A stretch of 46,281 bases of DNA, from NCBI GenBank assembly GCA_019973155.2, contig BPQB01000139.1, positions 1-46,281 of the forward strand, read 5' to 3'. The translations under genes and the position numbers were made by a program. The stretch comes from Phanerochaete sordida. Taxonomy: Eukaryota > Basidiomycota > Agaricomycetes > Polyporales > Phanerochaetaceae. Below the pieces are notes generated by a model. That model did not search any database and had not been told where the DNA came from. It saw nothing but the letters and a program-made list of their open reading frames with translations. The stretch's first letter is position 1. Each line of letters opens with the position of its first letter. This document shows, in pieces, positions 31,213 through 40,816 of this stretch.

Positions 31213-31971
31213 CGCGGGCGGCGGTCGTGGCGGTCGGGGGCAAGGAGCGAGGCGTTGCGCAACAGAGCCGGGCTCCTCTGCGGGCACGACAGCGGGCGAG
31301 GCGCCTGCCGCGGCGTCCGCAAGGCGAGCCTCGCGAGGCGCTCGCGCGCGGGCCAATGGGCGCACGCGCGCTGCTGAATCAGCCGTGGGCCCCGACCCGC
31401 AGCGCTGATCGCATCACGCGCGTCCCGTCCCCGGTATGGGAACCGCTCTGGTTCGCGGGCGCCCAGTCAATGAGGACGCCGCGTTTCGCGCTGCCACAGC
31501 CACCGCAGATCCAGTCTCGCGCCAGGTGCGTGCTACCGGCGATACTCTCGTCTTGGCCCTTGCGTCTAGGGTGTGTGTCCGCTGTCGCTGCGAGTCGGGC
31601 AGCACAGCAGCGACGGAAGACTGGCGGGCAGATGCGTCGGTGTCGACGCTGCAGCCTCGGGCGCGTCAGACACCAATATTAATGTCGCCGCAGCCGCGCG
31701 CATCACGGAAAAGTTACAGGTCCGTTGCAGATCGCACCACCGGCTTGCTACGGCCAATATGCAGGAGTCCGATCGGAAGTTACTCAATTTACCGCGTTAG
31801 ACAGCCACAGTTGCCGAGCCTGGCCCGGGAATGAATGAACAGACGTCCTGACCATGATCTGGTTTAGAACGAACACGCGCACAACAAACCTGCAGCTCAC
31901 GGCAAAGAGCATTGGTCGTCTTCACAAGATTACATATTGATGGCATAGGGTACACACGATACATTATATGT
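31213..31971. other. Upstream region of the transcription factor gene
   Basis: This is 0.76 kb, very GC-rich on the left. It holds the transcription factor promoter and the 3' flank of the membrane protein gene. Several overlapping open frames are present on both strands, but composition explains them and none splices to a known protein. Confidence 0.45.
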
Positions 31972-32940
31972 CTACTGCCGCAGAGACATGATACCTTTGA
32001 CTACGACAATCCCACCAGTCGCGAGAGCTGTCCAGCCCAACCCAGCGCTCCACGATCCCGCACCCACGACGTCCCGCTGACCGACATACATGCCCAAGAG
32101 GTCATACACAAGCGTCGAGCCGAAGATAGGACCCGACATCGCCGCGAGCACGGGGAAGAACCCGAATGCAAGGCCCTGCACGGTCGCGCTCGGCGGCGCC
32201 CTCAGCCTCTGCAAGCCATACACATACATCAGCACAACGCACGTCGCAGTCAAAGCGCAGAGCAACGCACCGTCGCGACGCCGCCGTTGTCCACAAAGTC
32301 GAGGATGCCGATGCCCGCGAACGACTTGGCGACGAGGTGCGTCGCCCAGAGGAGCGCGGGGCTCTGCGCGGTGAGCGGCGGCAGGCGCGCGACGGCGTAC
32401 AGCTGCGCGGCCGTGTTCACCGTCACGAGCACCTGCGACATGTTGAAGCCCTCACGCAGCCAGAAGAACAGCCAGCCCGCTGCGCCGACCCTGCGTCAGC
32501 CGCACGCGCAACGCGGACTGCGGGCGACGCACCGATGCAGACGTTCCCGAGCGCATAGATGGGCGCGTACGCCACCGCCGCGGCAGCAGCCTCGTCCGCG
32601 GCCTGCTGCGCGAGCGCGTCCGCGCCGCTGGTCTGCGCGCCGGCGTCCCGGATGCGCTGGTAGCCGGCGGGCTTCAGCGCGAAGAGCTGCCGGATCCAGT
32701 AGAGCTGCAGGACCATCTGGCCCGAGAAGAACGCCGCGATGAACCACGGGTTCGGCGAGAACGCGAAGTGGTTCTGCGCGGGGGTCAGCATGTCGGGGCG
32801 GGGGAGGGAGGGAGGGGGCGCACCGCGTCAGCGATGTCCTTCATGTTCGGGCTCGTGAGCATGCCGTATGTCTGCGTGCTGAAGTTGATGGCGAACGACC
32901 CGAGGGCCATGTAACGAGCACGGGAGACTTCGTTGCCCAT
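31972..32940 (-). CDS. Conserved multipass membrane protein, function unknown
   Basis: Four exons (32824-32940, 32533-32773, 32271-32479, 31972-32208), with introns of 50, 53 and 62 bp, join to 267 aa. The protein starts MGNEVSRARYMALGSFAINF and has about seven hydrophobic segments, among them FIAAFFSGQMVLQLYW, YALGNVCIAGWLFFWL, SQVLVTVNTAAQLYAVA and LAFGFFPVLAAMSGPIFGS. A hydrophilic Ala-rich loop follows the second segment. There is no signal peptide beyond the first helix. I recall similar proteins widely in fungi, but without a function, and cannot name the membrane. The splice of intron 2 uses the AG at 32480; an earlier AG gives the wrong frame. Confidence 0.72.
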
Positions 32941-33326
32941 GTTGAATATGTGTCTACTGGAATGGGTGGTAGAAGGTGGTAGATGGGAAGCAGGTTTTGC
33001 AACTCGGCGAGCAGCCCAGCTGCAGGTTATATGCGCCGTCTGCTGCTGCCGCTGGGCAGGAGCAGCGATGAGGTCACCGACGTCATGCGCGATCCCGAGC
33101 GGACTGTTGCCGCAGGCAGCCAAACACGGCAGCCCCGCCTCCCGAACCGAACGGGGGGCGCGTATACCAAATTTGGATTCAGTCGCCCGCCGGGAATGAG
33201 CACGAACAGAAAATAAATTAGTGGTATGCGGTATGCTACGCGTATATGTATGGTCTGCAAGTCGAAAAGAGACGGCGAACGTTAGGTCTAGTCTGATAAA
33301 TAACATGCGATGTTATGCTCACTCTG
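32941..33326. other. Spacer between membrane protein and COG8 genes
   Basis: This gap of 386 bp lies between two minus-strand genes. It must hold the promoter of the membrane protein and the 3' end of the COG8 gene. No gene is seen. Confidence 0.5.
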
Positions 33327-35099
33327 TCATGACTCCTGTGCTTCAGCCGGGAAGAGCTCGTCCCACTCTTTCCTTACATCCGCAACCTTCTCACCCACCA
33401 CACTCCCCACCGGCCGTCCATACACGCCTTCTGACAGCGCACGCACCACAAACGGCGCAAACACGTCGAAGTAGACCGTGCCCACCGCGCGCAGCACCTT
33501 CGCGTCTTCCTCAGCCTGCGCCTCGCTCGCAGGCGGCTTGCCGCCGAGCCACGGCTTGTCGCGGGCGTAGCCCAGCAGGGCGGCCGCACCCGTCGCGAGG
33601 GTGCCGTCGAGGGCCACAAGGAGGTCGCGGTAGAGCTCGACGGGCGCGAGCAGCCGCAGGCCGTTCAGCGCGGAGAGCAGCGCGTTCGTGTAGATCGCCA
33701 GAAGGGGATAGGAGGCGAGGATCTGGGGAGGCACGTGCGGCGGGCCGCTGCGCAGCGAGTCGAGCTGGGCGGGCGTCGGCAGCGGGGGCGCAGAGGCCGC
33801 AGAGGCGGCGACGAGCAGCTGTGCGGGCCGCTTGGGCGTCGCCGCGGGGCCGATCCTGTCCTTCAGCGCGACGAACTTCGCGCTCCAGGCCGCCGCGGCG
33901 TCTCCGAGCTCCTGCGTAACAGCCGTGCGCACGGCGTCGACGAATATCGGCGCGAGCAGCGGCTTGAAGTCGAGCCCGACGCGCGCAAACGAGTTGGCGC
34001 AGTACGTGAGCTGCGTGAGCAGCGAGTTGAGGAGCGCCGGGTCCGGGATGTGCGGCAGCGTCGCGCGCAAGAGCTTGAGGAGCGCCTGGAGCTGCTCCGT
34101 CGTGAACATGCGTAGGAGCATCTGCAGCTGCGCCGGCGGCGGTGCAGCGGGGGCGCCGGGCGCGGGCGCGCGCTCGAGGAAGATCGTCGTGTACTGCGTG
34201 ACGACGTCGTACACGCCCTCGCGCCAGACGTCGACGTGCCGCTTGAGGAAGCGCGCGTACGTCTCCTTGTCGCGGTCGCGGTCGCCCGCGAGCGCCTGGC
34301 GCTCGACGTCGACGGCGTGCAGCGCGCCCGCGAGGTACGCGACGCGCCCCGTGAGGAACGCGAGCGCAAGCTCCTGCTCGTCGAGCACGTCCATCTTCCG
34401 CAGGAAGTTCACCGCGCGGAAGAGCGCGGGCAGCTTCGCCTGCTCGCGCAGCATGCTCAGCAGCTGCGCGAGCATCGCCTGCACGCGCGCGTCGCACTCG
34501 CCCTTGACGGACTGGATGAGCGGGTTCGCCGGGAAGCGCTGCGCCAGACTCGAGGCGTGGTTCGCCAGCAGCAGCGCTTCGTTGTAGTTGTGGTTGCGAA
34601 CGCACGAGTCGAGGAGCATGGGTAGTGAGAGGACGTCGTGCAGCTTGTCGTGTTGCTCGAGGACTAGGCTCGCCTTCCGCCGCTCCTTCTGGATCTCTCT
34701 CGTCTCTTGTGCGAATGAACGTGCCGAGTCCTCCAGCGCAGGAAGAGCAGAGAGGAGCCCGTCTAGTGATGAGGATAGCGACGTCAATGACGATGAGAGC
34801 GTTGATGTGGTTGCATGGAGGGACAGGAAAGTGGGGTACGAGGTGTGGCAAAGCGTCGTGAGCGCATTCGTGAGCTGGGCAGCTGAGGACGAGAGGGTTG
34901 TCGGTTCGACTGCAAGTTCTGCCAGCGGAAGATCGGTCAACTGGGAGAGATAAGCCGAGAATTCTGGCTGCGCGAAAGTGGATGGAGGCACGGGGTATGA
35001 GGACGAGCTCTCGAGCAGCTCAGGCAATGAAGGTAGCTCAAGCGCCACGTCGTCCTTCATAGCAAGCACATTGGAGTCAAAGGTCGCTGTGGACTCCAT
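33327..35099 (-). CDS. COG8: Conserved oligomeric Golgi complex subunit 8 (Dor1 family)
   Basis: A single-exon gene of 590 aa with the layout of Dor1/COG8. COG8 is a subunit of the eight-protein tether that captures vesicles for retrograde transport within the Golgi. Recognisable parts are the N-terminal leader (FSAYLSQLTDLPLAEL), a heptad-like coiled-coil region (STLSSSLTSLSSSLDGLLSA), the conserved core (LFRAVNFLRKMDVLDEQELA and LAFLTGRVAYL) and VWREGVYDVVTQYTTIFLER. The C-terminal part is rich in Ala and Pro with helical hairpins. An upstream TTG in frame exists, but MESTATFDSNVLAMKDD from the ATG at 35099 is the sensible start. The lack of introns contrasts with most neighbours. Confidence 0.85.
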   Translation of the reverse strand: MESTATFDSNVLAMKDDVALELPSLPELLESSSSYPVPPSTFAQPEFSAYLSQLTDLPLAELAVEPTTLSSSAAQLTNALTTLCHTSYPTFLSLHATTSTLSSSLTSLSSSLDGLLSALPALEDSARSFAQETREIQKERRKASLVLEQHDKLHDVLSLPMLLDSCVRNHNYNEALLLANHASSLAQRFPANPLIQSVKGECDARVQAMLAQLLSMLREQAKLPALFRAVNFLRKMDVLDEQELALAFLTGRVAYLAGALHAVDVERQALAGDRDRDKETYARFLKRHVDVWREGVYDVVTQYTTIFLERAPAPGAPAAPPPAQLQMLLRMFTTEQLQALLKLLRATLPHIPDPALLNSLLTQLTYCANSFARVGLDFKPLLAPIFVDAVRTAVTQELGDAAAAWSAKFVALKDRIGPAATPKRPAQLLVAASAASAPPLPTPAQLDSLRSGPPHVPPQILASYPLLAIYTNALLSALNGLRLLAPVELYRDLLVALDGTLATGAAALLGYARDKPWLGGKPPASEAQAEEDAKVLRAVGTVYFDVFAPFVVRALSEGVYGRPVGSVVGEKVADVRKEWDELFPAEAQES

Positions 35100-35384
35100 G
35101 TTCGTGTATTTGGTCTGATACAACGCGTCCTGCTATCGTGTATGCAACCGTCGCAGACACCTTGTCAGTCATAGTGCGCGAGTTTAGTCGACGACTTACA
35201 TCTCAAGCCCTCTATCACTCAATTCGCCGCTCTCACAGCTGTATCAGTCCTATCGGCTTGTGTGTACTGCACGTGAATTGCGGGAAACGATGGGAAGGAG
35301 GTGTGGATGGATGATACTATTGAGGGCGACGCGAGCAAGATGGTCAAGTCTAGAAGACCGAGCCACACAGCAGTAAACAAAGCT

Positions 35385-35498
35385 TTACTTACTTCGACTT
35401 AGTACACCACTTACTTCGACTTACTACAGTAATTATCTTGATTTAATACACTACTTACTACGCCTGACTACATTACTTACCTCGACTTACTACAAGTA
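35385..35498. repeat. 22-bp minisatellite, five copies
   Basis: Units start at 35389, 35411, 35433, 35455 and 35477, exactly 22 bp apart, with consensus TTACTTCGACTTACTACAC. The third and fourth copies are the most diverged. The array is AT-rich in a GC-rich genome and lies about 290 bp upstream of the COG8 start. Confidence 0.85.
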
Positions 35499-35746
35499 AG
35501 TAATTAACAAGAGACCGTTTCGCTTCGCTCCACGGTTCTTGTTCTCGTGGCTGCTGTTCTCGGGGCTGCTGTTCTTGTGGCTGATGCGCTCGCAATCGAG
35601 GTGAGCCTGAGGAATCGTCTGATTGTATGCGCCGCCTGCGGCGGCTCAATGGGCACTCTCGGATCCAAGCTGTTGCGAGTTGGGGGCGGAGCAGCAAGCC
35701 GGTTGGAAATTAAAACGATCGAAGGCGCGGAAGCAAGAGCGGGGCG

Positions 35747-35753
35747 TATATAA
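35747..35753 (+). promoter_or_regulatory. TATA-like element, plus strand
   Basis: TATATAA followed by AGGG, in a spacer with no plus-strand gene that I can support. It may drive a non-coding or very short transcript (33-codon frame at 35828-35929) or may be chance. Confidence 0.25.
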
Positions 35754-36106
35754 AGGGTCAGAGGGAGCGGGGGGGAGGGAAAGGGGTAACAGAAGGGTAA
35801 CAAAGACGTTTCTGACTTTCAGGGCATATGGGTAAAAGTAAGAGATATCGTATAGACGATGCTGCGGCCAAGCAACACGAACCCGGACAGTTCCAGACAG
35901 TCGTGGTCGCCGATGTCATTCGATATTGAGATGCCCCTTCCTCTACTCGAATCAAGGGCAAACTTCTCCCTCTGAACTCATTACATCGTGGCGCGACTTC
36001 GCGCTGAATTCACAGGGCAGAACATTGTGTCTAGAGGTGTCATTCTATCCTTGAGCATTATTAGTACATTTCCGTCTCTACGCTCTATGTTTCTACATTG
36101 ATATCT

Positions 36107-37389
36107 TTAGCGAGGCGTGAAATCGTCGACGGTCTCGTAGAAGTCCTTGATGAGGCGCTTCTGAGCATCGGCGCCCTTCTCGGCCTGCGAACGCGACATG
36201 AGTATGCAGGAAGGGTGCGCTAAGCTCTCCACGCACCTCGGAGTCTCCAATGGCGCGAATAACAATGTACTTGCGGCCCGTCAGGATCTCCTCGTTCACG
36301 TCGTTATCGAGTGGCGTAGAATGTCCGCCCGCGACCAGGCCGCCTGCCTCCTGGGCGATGATAGCACCTGCACAGATGTCCCACGGCCTCGAGAGCACTC
36401 AACACACGTGCACCGGCCAGCGAAGCGACGCGCTCACCAGCACCCGATCTCCCAGTAGATGTCGAGCCCACCCTGCGCGACCATGCAGTAGTTGAGCGCG
36501 GCGGTGCCGAGCGCGCGTAGCGAGTGCGCCATGCGGCCGCGCTCGACACCCTCGGCAGGGTTGCCCGCGAGGCGGCGGTACGCCTCTGCCTTGGCGTGCA
36601 TGATGCCTGCGCTGCGGTCCGAGCCGCACTCGATGCCGATGAGCGCCTGCGAAAGCGACGGCAGCGGGCGCGGCGTCGCGAGTGGGAGGCGGCGCGGCGG
36701 CAGCCCGCGCAGCGTCATGTGCGACCCGAGCCCCTTCGCGCCCGTGTAGAGCTGGTCGAGGAACGGGTTGTAGATCACGCCCAGCACGGGCCGCTTCTTG
36801 TAGATGAGCCCGATGGAGACCGCGACGTGCGGGAAGCCGTGCACGAAGTTGGTCGTGCCGTCTGTGGGGGCGTCAGCTGGGACTGCTTGCGGCCTCGCGT
36901 GTCGTTTCGTGGAGGCGCACCGATGGGGTCGACGCAGAATGTGGGAAGGTCCGTGAGTGGCGGACGGGAGCCTGCAGCGTAGGACTCCTCGCCGATGCTG
37001 CGGAAATACTTGGTGAGCATCCACTGATATCGAGATAACTAGCCACCGCTGTGAGCAGCCATGCGCGAAGATCTGGCTCAACTGCGAGTGGGGATGGCCT
37101 GCTTCTCTTCCTGCATCGCCGTGACGCAAAGAACCCAGCCCGAAGCTGGGATGAGCACTCACAACTGGAACCCGGGATACTTCTTCTCCAGCTCGCCCTT
37201 TACAAGCTCCTCGACCTTCACGTCGTACTCCGTGACAAGGTCGACCGAGTTCTTCTTCTCGTCGACATTCCCGGACGCGAGGATCGCCTCTGAGCCGCGC
37301 AGGATGAGGTCGCCGGCCTGGCGCGCAAGCGCGGTCGTGAACGTCAGGATCTCCTGCAAATCGCTGGTTCCAAGCTCAATCTGGGACAT
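36107..37389 (-). CDS. Inositol-1-monophosphatase
   Basis: Five exons (37163-37389, 36921-36997, 36438-36861, 36237-36387, 36107-36184) give 318 aa. The enzyme hydrolyses inositol monophosphates to myo-inositol and phosphate using Mg2+. The metal-binding motifs are in place: FIGEES near residue 76, VDPIDGTTNF near residue 97 (split by an intron), and WPWDICAGAIIAQEAGG near residue 242 (also split). The N-terminal helix ARQAGDLILRGSEAI and VDLVTEYDVKVEELV are typical. Length is slightly above the usual 270-300. The first intron (36998-37162) is 165 bp, about three times the others. The C terminus ends DFYETVDDFTPR. Confidence 0.95.
37134..37150 (-). promoter_or_regulatory. Hairpin just inside the first IMPase intron
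   Basis: A perfect 6-bp inverted repeat (CCCAGC/GCTGGG, 5-nt loop TTCGG on the transcript strand) begins 12 nt after the 5' splice site of the unusually long first intron. It could affect splicing but may be chance. Confidence 0.35.
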
Positions 37390-37668
37390 GGTGGGTAGTG
37401 GTGGTCAAGAGCGCAGAGACGAAGAGGGTAGCAGCGAGGTGGTGTAATGACGGCCGGTCCATCGTATAGGCGATCGAGGGCGGGATCTCAGATAATCTAC
37501 TCGACGGCTTTGGGGCGAACGTGCTTCGGAGGTGACGCCAGGGTGAGAGGTCGGCGGTTGGGGAGGCAGTGCGGTACAGTTCGAAGATAAAGTCGCGTAG
37601 AGCGCGCAAGCAGAGCTCAAGTGAAGAGAACCATGATATTACAAAGTACCGAGGGAATGCGAAGTCCG
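37390..37668. other. Promoter of IMPase and 3' flank of PUP2
   Basis: A 279-bp gap between two minus-strand genes. It contains the IMPase promoter; no TATA box is obvious. Confidence 0.5.
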
Positions 37669-38713
37669 TTACATCTCGTCAATCAAAGCCTTTAGTCTAA
37701 GCTCGTCCAGAATCTCGAAGCCTTGCTCTGGTGTGACCTAGGTTGTATGAAGTATGAGCATGAATATAGGCTGGCGAATGCGGTACACACCTGAGCAAGC
37801 TGCACGTTGTGCTGGTCGAGCTTCTCCTCCATGACCTGCTTCAGCACGCGCAGGGTAAGGATATGAGCTTCCTTCAGCGTCATTTGCTGTTGTAGGAAGT
37901 CAGCGCAGGTAAAGCAGATCACGCTTTACGCCACGCACCTTATGCCACTTGTCCTGTAGCTCGCTCTGCGCCGCCTCCGAGCCAGATCCCACCGCCTTGG
38001 CCTCGTAGCGCACGAACGTACCCGAAGGATCTGTGTGGAACCTGATGCGCATGCGCTGTCAGCATCAGGGCACGAAACGTCAAAGAGCACGCACAGCTGG
38101 GGACCATTCTCATCGACACCTGCAATGAGCAGAGCCACGCCGAACGGCCGACTCATCATTGCCTCCTCGTCGTGCACGCTCTCACCGAACCGAAGCGCGA
38201 GGTCACACACTGCCTGTGTGCAGCTCTCGACCTTGATTCGCTCGTCGTAAACAAAGGCGTGGTTCTGGGATGTTACGCGTGCGTGGTCGACCATTGTTCG
38301 TGCGTCGGCGATGAGTCCCGACATGGCGCAGCCGAGGTGGCGGTCAATTTCCATGATCTTCTCGATGGACGATGACACGAGCAGGGGAGACTGGACGCGT
38401 TTCTCGACGGCGAGGACGACGCCCTCCTTCGTGCATACTCCGACGGTCGTCGATCCTAGCTGTAAGCCGAGCTCAGATTCACTGCAATGAGACCTTGCGC
38501 ATCAACACGCACCTTAATGGCCTCGATAGCATACTCGACTGTCCAACTTGGTTGAGGGCACACGCGACCTGGATGCTTGTCAAAGCGTACCTTGGAATAA
38601 CCGACCCTCTGGCGAGAAGGTGTTGACACCACGGTCTTGGGAGAAAGTAAGCTAAATGCCTCGATGCATATGCTGCATTCTCGCTCACCGTATTCAGAAC
38701 GAGTGAGAAACAT
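37669..38713 (-). CDS. PUP2: 20S proteasome subunit alpha-5
   Basis: Seven exons (38689-38713, 38591-38635, 38513-38538, 38095-38459, 37939-38041, 37791-37886, 37669-37737) give 242 aa, normal for alpha-5. The alpha-subunit signature is assembled across four exons: [20 protein letters not shown], then YAIEAIKLGSTTVG. Then come [14 protein letters not shown], the [19 protein letters not shown] segment and [27 protein letters not shown]. The tail [20 protein letters not shown] is as in orthologues. It is an essential, non-catalytic ring subunit that gates substrate entry in cytosol and nucleus. The first exon is only 25 nt and exon 3 only 26 nt. It is head-to-head with an F-box gene, with 269 bp between ATGs. 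Confidence 0.96.
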
Positions 38714-38982
38714 TGCGAGGAGGATATGGGGAAGTGGTAGAGACGGAGGGGAGGGTGTACGCAATGAGTCTTGAGCCGCGCGTCGCGTCGCCTGGCATGA
38801 TCGTGAGAACCACCTGCCTAAAATGCAGACACCTTCGCGGGTGGACCCCTCCCACCATCTCCCGCTACCTCCTGTCCTTTTTCCCCTCGTTCGTGGATCA
38901 TCCCAGAGCTATCCTGTAAGCAATCAAAAGTCAGTACTCAGTACTCATGTTGTCGTGATACTGACTAACAAGGTATCGCAGC
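38714..38982. promoter_or_regulatory. Shared divergent promoter, proteasome alpha-5 and F-box gene
   Basis: Only 269 bp lie between the two start codons, and 66 of these are probably a leader intron of the F-box gene, so the true promoter is under 200 bp. It contains pyrimidine-rich plus-strand runs (CCCCTCCCACC, CTCCTGTCC). No TATA box or known proteasome element was recognised. Confidence 0.5.
38916..38981 (+). other. Probable 5'-leader intron of F-box gene
   Basis: A GTAAGCAATC donor at 38916, a CTGACTAAC branch site and a CGCAG acceptor ending at 38981 give a 66-bp intron. Exactly one base (C) lies between the acceptor and the ATG at 38983, as in the other F-box genes here. Confidence 0.7.
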
Positions 38983-40644
38983 ATGAATATCGACCTTGTC
39001 CAGCGGCACGAGCTCCTGAAGCAGCTCGCTGTCCACGAGAACGCTGCGCAGCTCCTCCGAAGTCAGCTCAATCGACTCACTTATGTCCAGCACCTTCCTC
39101 CAGAGATACTCTCAATGATATTCACATACTGCGTCTGCTTTGACCCAGTCCGAGATCCACCCGCCACTTCGCGCTCGTGGACCGTCGTCCTGCATGTTTG
39201 CCAGAGGTGGCGAGAGGTCGCGCTCAATACTACGCTTCTGTGGGCCATGCTCGCTCTCCCAGCCCCAGCGCATTTTCTTGAAGCAGCGCTCGAACACTCG
39301 AAGGCATCCCCGCTGGATGTCACGATCCATAGATGGAGTTCACAGCTAGACGTCGCACGTCAGGCTCAGGCGGTCCTATCCCAGATGCCAAGAATCCGTA
39401 CGCTCAGGTGGTATGCAAGAGCATTCGACGCGGCAGTTTTTCCTGCCCTCGCATGCACTCCTCAATGTCATACGTTCGCGGTTGGGCATGTCTACGACGC
39501 CGCAGAAGTCTTCGGGTGGGACACACGCCCGTTGCATGCAATGGGGGTCAGGTCGTCATACGTCAAGCATTACGGAGACATTTACGGAGTCGTGAAAACG
39601 CTACCGTTACTTCGACATCTGATTATCGGCCCCCATGTTTGCTTCGGTCCATCGATGCCAGCTAGCCTAGGCGATGCACTCCAAGCCCTGGCCCCGCTCC
39701 GCGAGCTCGAATCTCTTCGACTGTCATGCATATTCGGAGGACATAACGAGAATCAACCTGACGTCTCAATCCGACTCTCCTTTCCCAAGCTTCGCAGCCT
39801 TGTTTTGTCCGGGCAGACCTTCTCCTGCTGTGGACTGCTTGCAAGGCTTGACTTTCCAGCGACAACGAGCGTTCGGATCATCGACGTATCGCAGTACGCC
39901 AATGCAACGCAGGACATCCTCGCAGTTCTTCCGAAGATCATAGGCTCGGCTGACCGCGCCCCGGTCATCAGTCTCTCCTTCCACGGACGCGGTTTCCAGT
40001 CCGAACAAGTTACGGTCGCGGGGTGGAAGACCCTGAAATCTGTCCTTGACCACTGCCCGCTCCCGAACTTTTCGCTGGCGCTGCCCCGCTACGGCACGTC
40101 ACTAGAGATTATATTCGCGCAGATTCCGCTCGGCCGCGTGCGCTCGCTCTTCATGCACGCCACCGCCCTCAGCCCATCTGCAGTCTGGGGCCCGCGCCTC
40201 CGGCAGTACCTCAACGACGTCGAGGAGCTGCGCCTCAGCGCGCGCGAGTTCCGCGCGGTGCACCGCATTCTGCGCGAGCCCGGCGTCCTCCCGCGCCTGC
40301 GCGTCCTCCAGCTCGACCGCGTCTTGAGCCTCGACTGTCCGCGCGAGCAGCTCGCGCGCGGCTGCAAGTACATCGACTGCTTCCACCTCCTCGAGCACCT
40401 CCTCCAGCGCCGCGCAGAGGCGGTACAGCGCGTGCCCAAGCTCGTCTTGCGCGCGCAGGTACCCATCGCGCCCGCGCGCCTGCAGGCACTCGCAGCCCAC
40501 GTCGAGGAGATCGTGCATGTCGTGGTGTCAGCTGATGGGAACGAGGGCGAGTATGAGCCGTGGATAGGGCGCAACGAGGAGTGGGACGGGGAGCCATACG
40601 TTTCCGATGACGGAGATGAGGACTCTGAGGACGACGAGTTTTAG
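38983..40644 (+). CDS. F-box protein with LRR-like C-terminal region
   Basis: A single-exon gene of 553 aa. A helix (HELLKQLAVHENAAQLLRSQ) precedes the F-box at about residues 34-92 (VQHLPPEILSMIFTYC, then WTVVLHVCQRWREVALNTTL). Leucine-rich segments continue to about residue 500 (LRELESLRLSCIF, PKLRSLVLSGQTF, LPRLRVLQLDRVLSL). The C terminus is strongly acidic (YVSDDGDEDSEDDEF). The likely role is a substrate adaptor of an SCF ubiquitin ligase with unknown target. GC content rises toward the 3' half of the frame. It shares its upstream region with the proteasome alpha-5 gene. Confidence 0.87.
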   Translation: MNIDLVQRHELLKQLAVHENAAQLLRSQLNRLTYVQHLPPEILSMIFTYCVCFDPVRDPPATSRSWTVVLHVCQRWREVALNTTLLWAMLALPAPAHFLEAALEHSKASPLDVTIHRWSSQLDVARQAQAVLSQMPRIRTLRWYARAFDAAVFPALACTPQCHTFAVGHVYDAAEVFGWDTRPLHAMGVRSSYVKHYGDIYGVVKTLPLLRHLIIGPHVCFGPSMPASLGDALQALAPLRELESLRLSCIFGGHNENQPDVSIRLSFPKLRSLVLSGQTFSCCGLLARLDFPATTSVRIIDVSQYANATQDILAVLPKIIGSADRAPVISLSFHGRGFQSEQVTVAGWKTLKSVLDHCPLPNFSLALPRYGTSLEIIFAQIPLGRVRSLFMHATALSPSAVWGPRLRQYLNDVEELRLSAREFRAVHRILREPGVLPRLRVLQLDRVLSLDCPREQLARGCKYIDCFHLLEHLLQRRAEAVQRVPKLVLRAQVPIAPARLQALAAHVEEIVHVVVSADGNEGEYEPWIGRNEEWDGEPYVSDDGDEDSEDDEF

Positions 40645-40816
40645 CTCCGTAACAAAATTCCGCTGTCTATTTCATGTTGACGGCTATCACGTTATATTGT
40701 TGGAAAAATATCCGCGGACTATTCTTTGAAGGTCACTGTAACTAGCTATGACCCTCTCGCTGCACAGCAGTGCGACGAACTACCTCCGGCCAAACGCATC
40801 AACCTCTCTCGATCCG

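Larger units (their letters stand above)
35100..36106. other. 1-kb intergenic region with minisatellite and TATA motif
   Basis: This separates the COG8 start from the IMPase stop. It contains a 22-bp minisatellite, a short GCTGCTGTTCT-like direct-repeat patch at 35530-35590, and a plus-strand TATATAA. A 33-codon frame at 35828-35929 follows the TATA by 75 bp, but nothing supports it as a gene. Confidence 0.5.

Noticed and set aside
33511..34851. A 446-codon minus-strand frame
   Set aside because: It overlaps COG8 in another frame and reads as Arg/Ala-rich low complexity; the COG8 frame carries the family motifs.
35530..35590. Direct repeats of GCTGCTGTTCT type as a further minisatellite
   Set aside because: Only about three imperfect 15-bp copies; too short and degenerate to call beyond a low-complexity patch.
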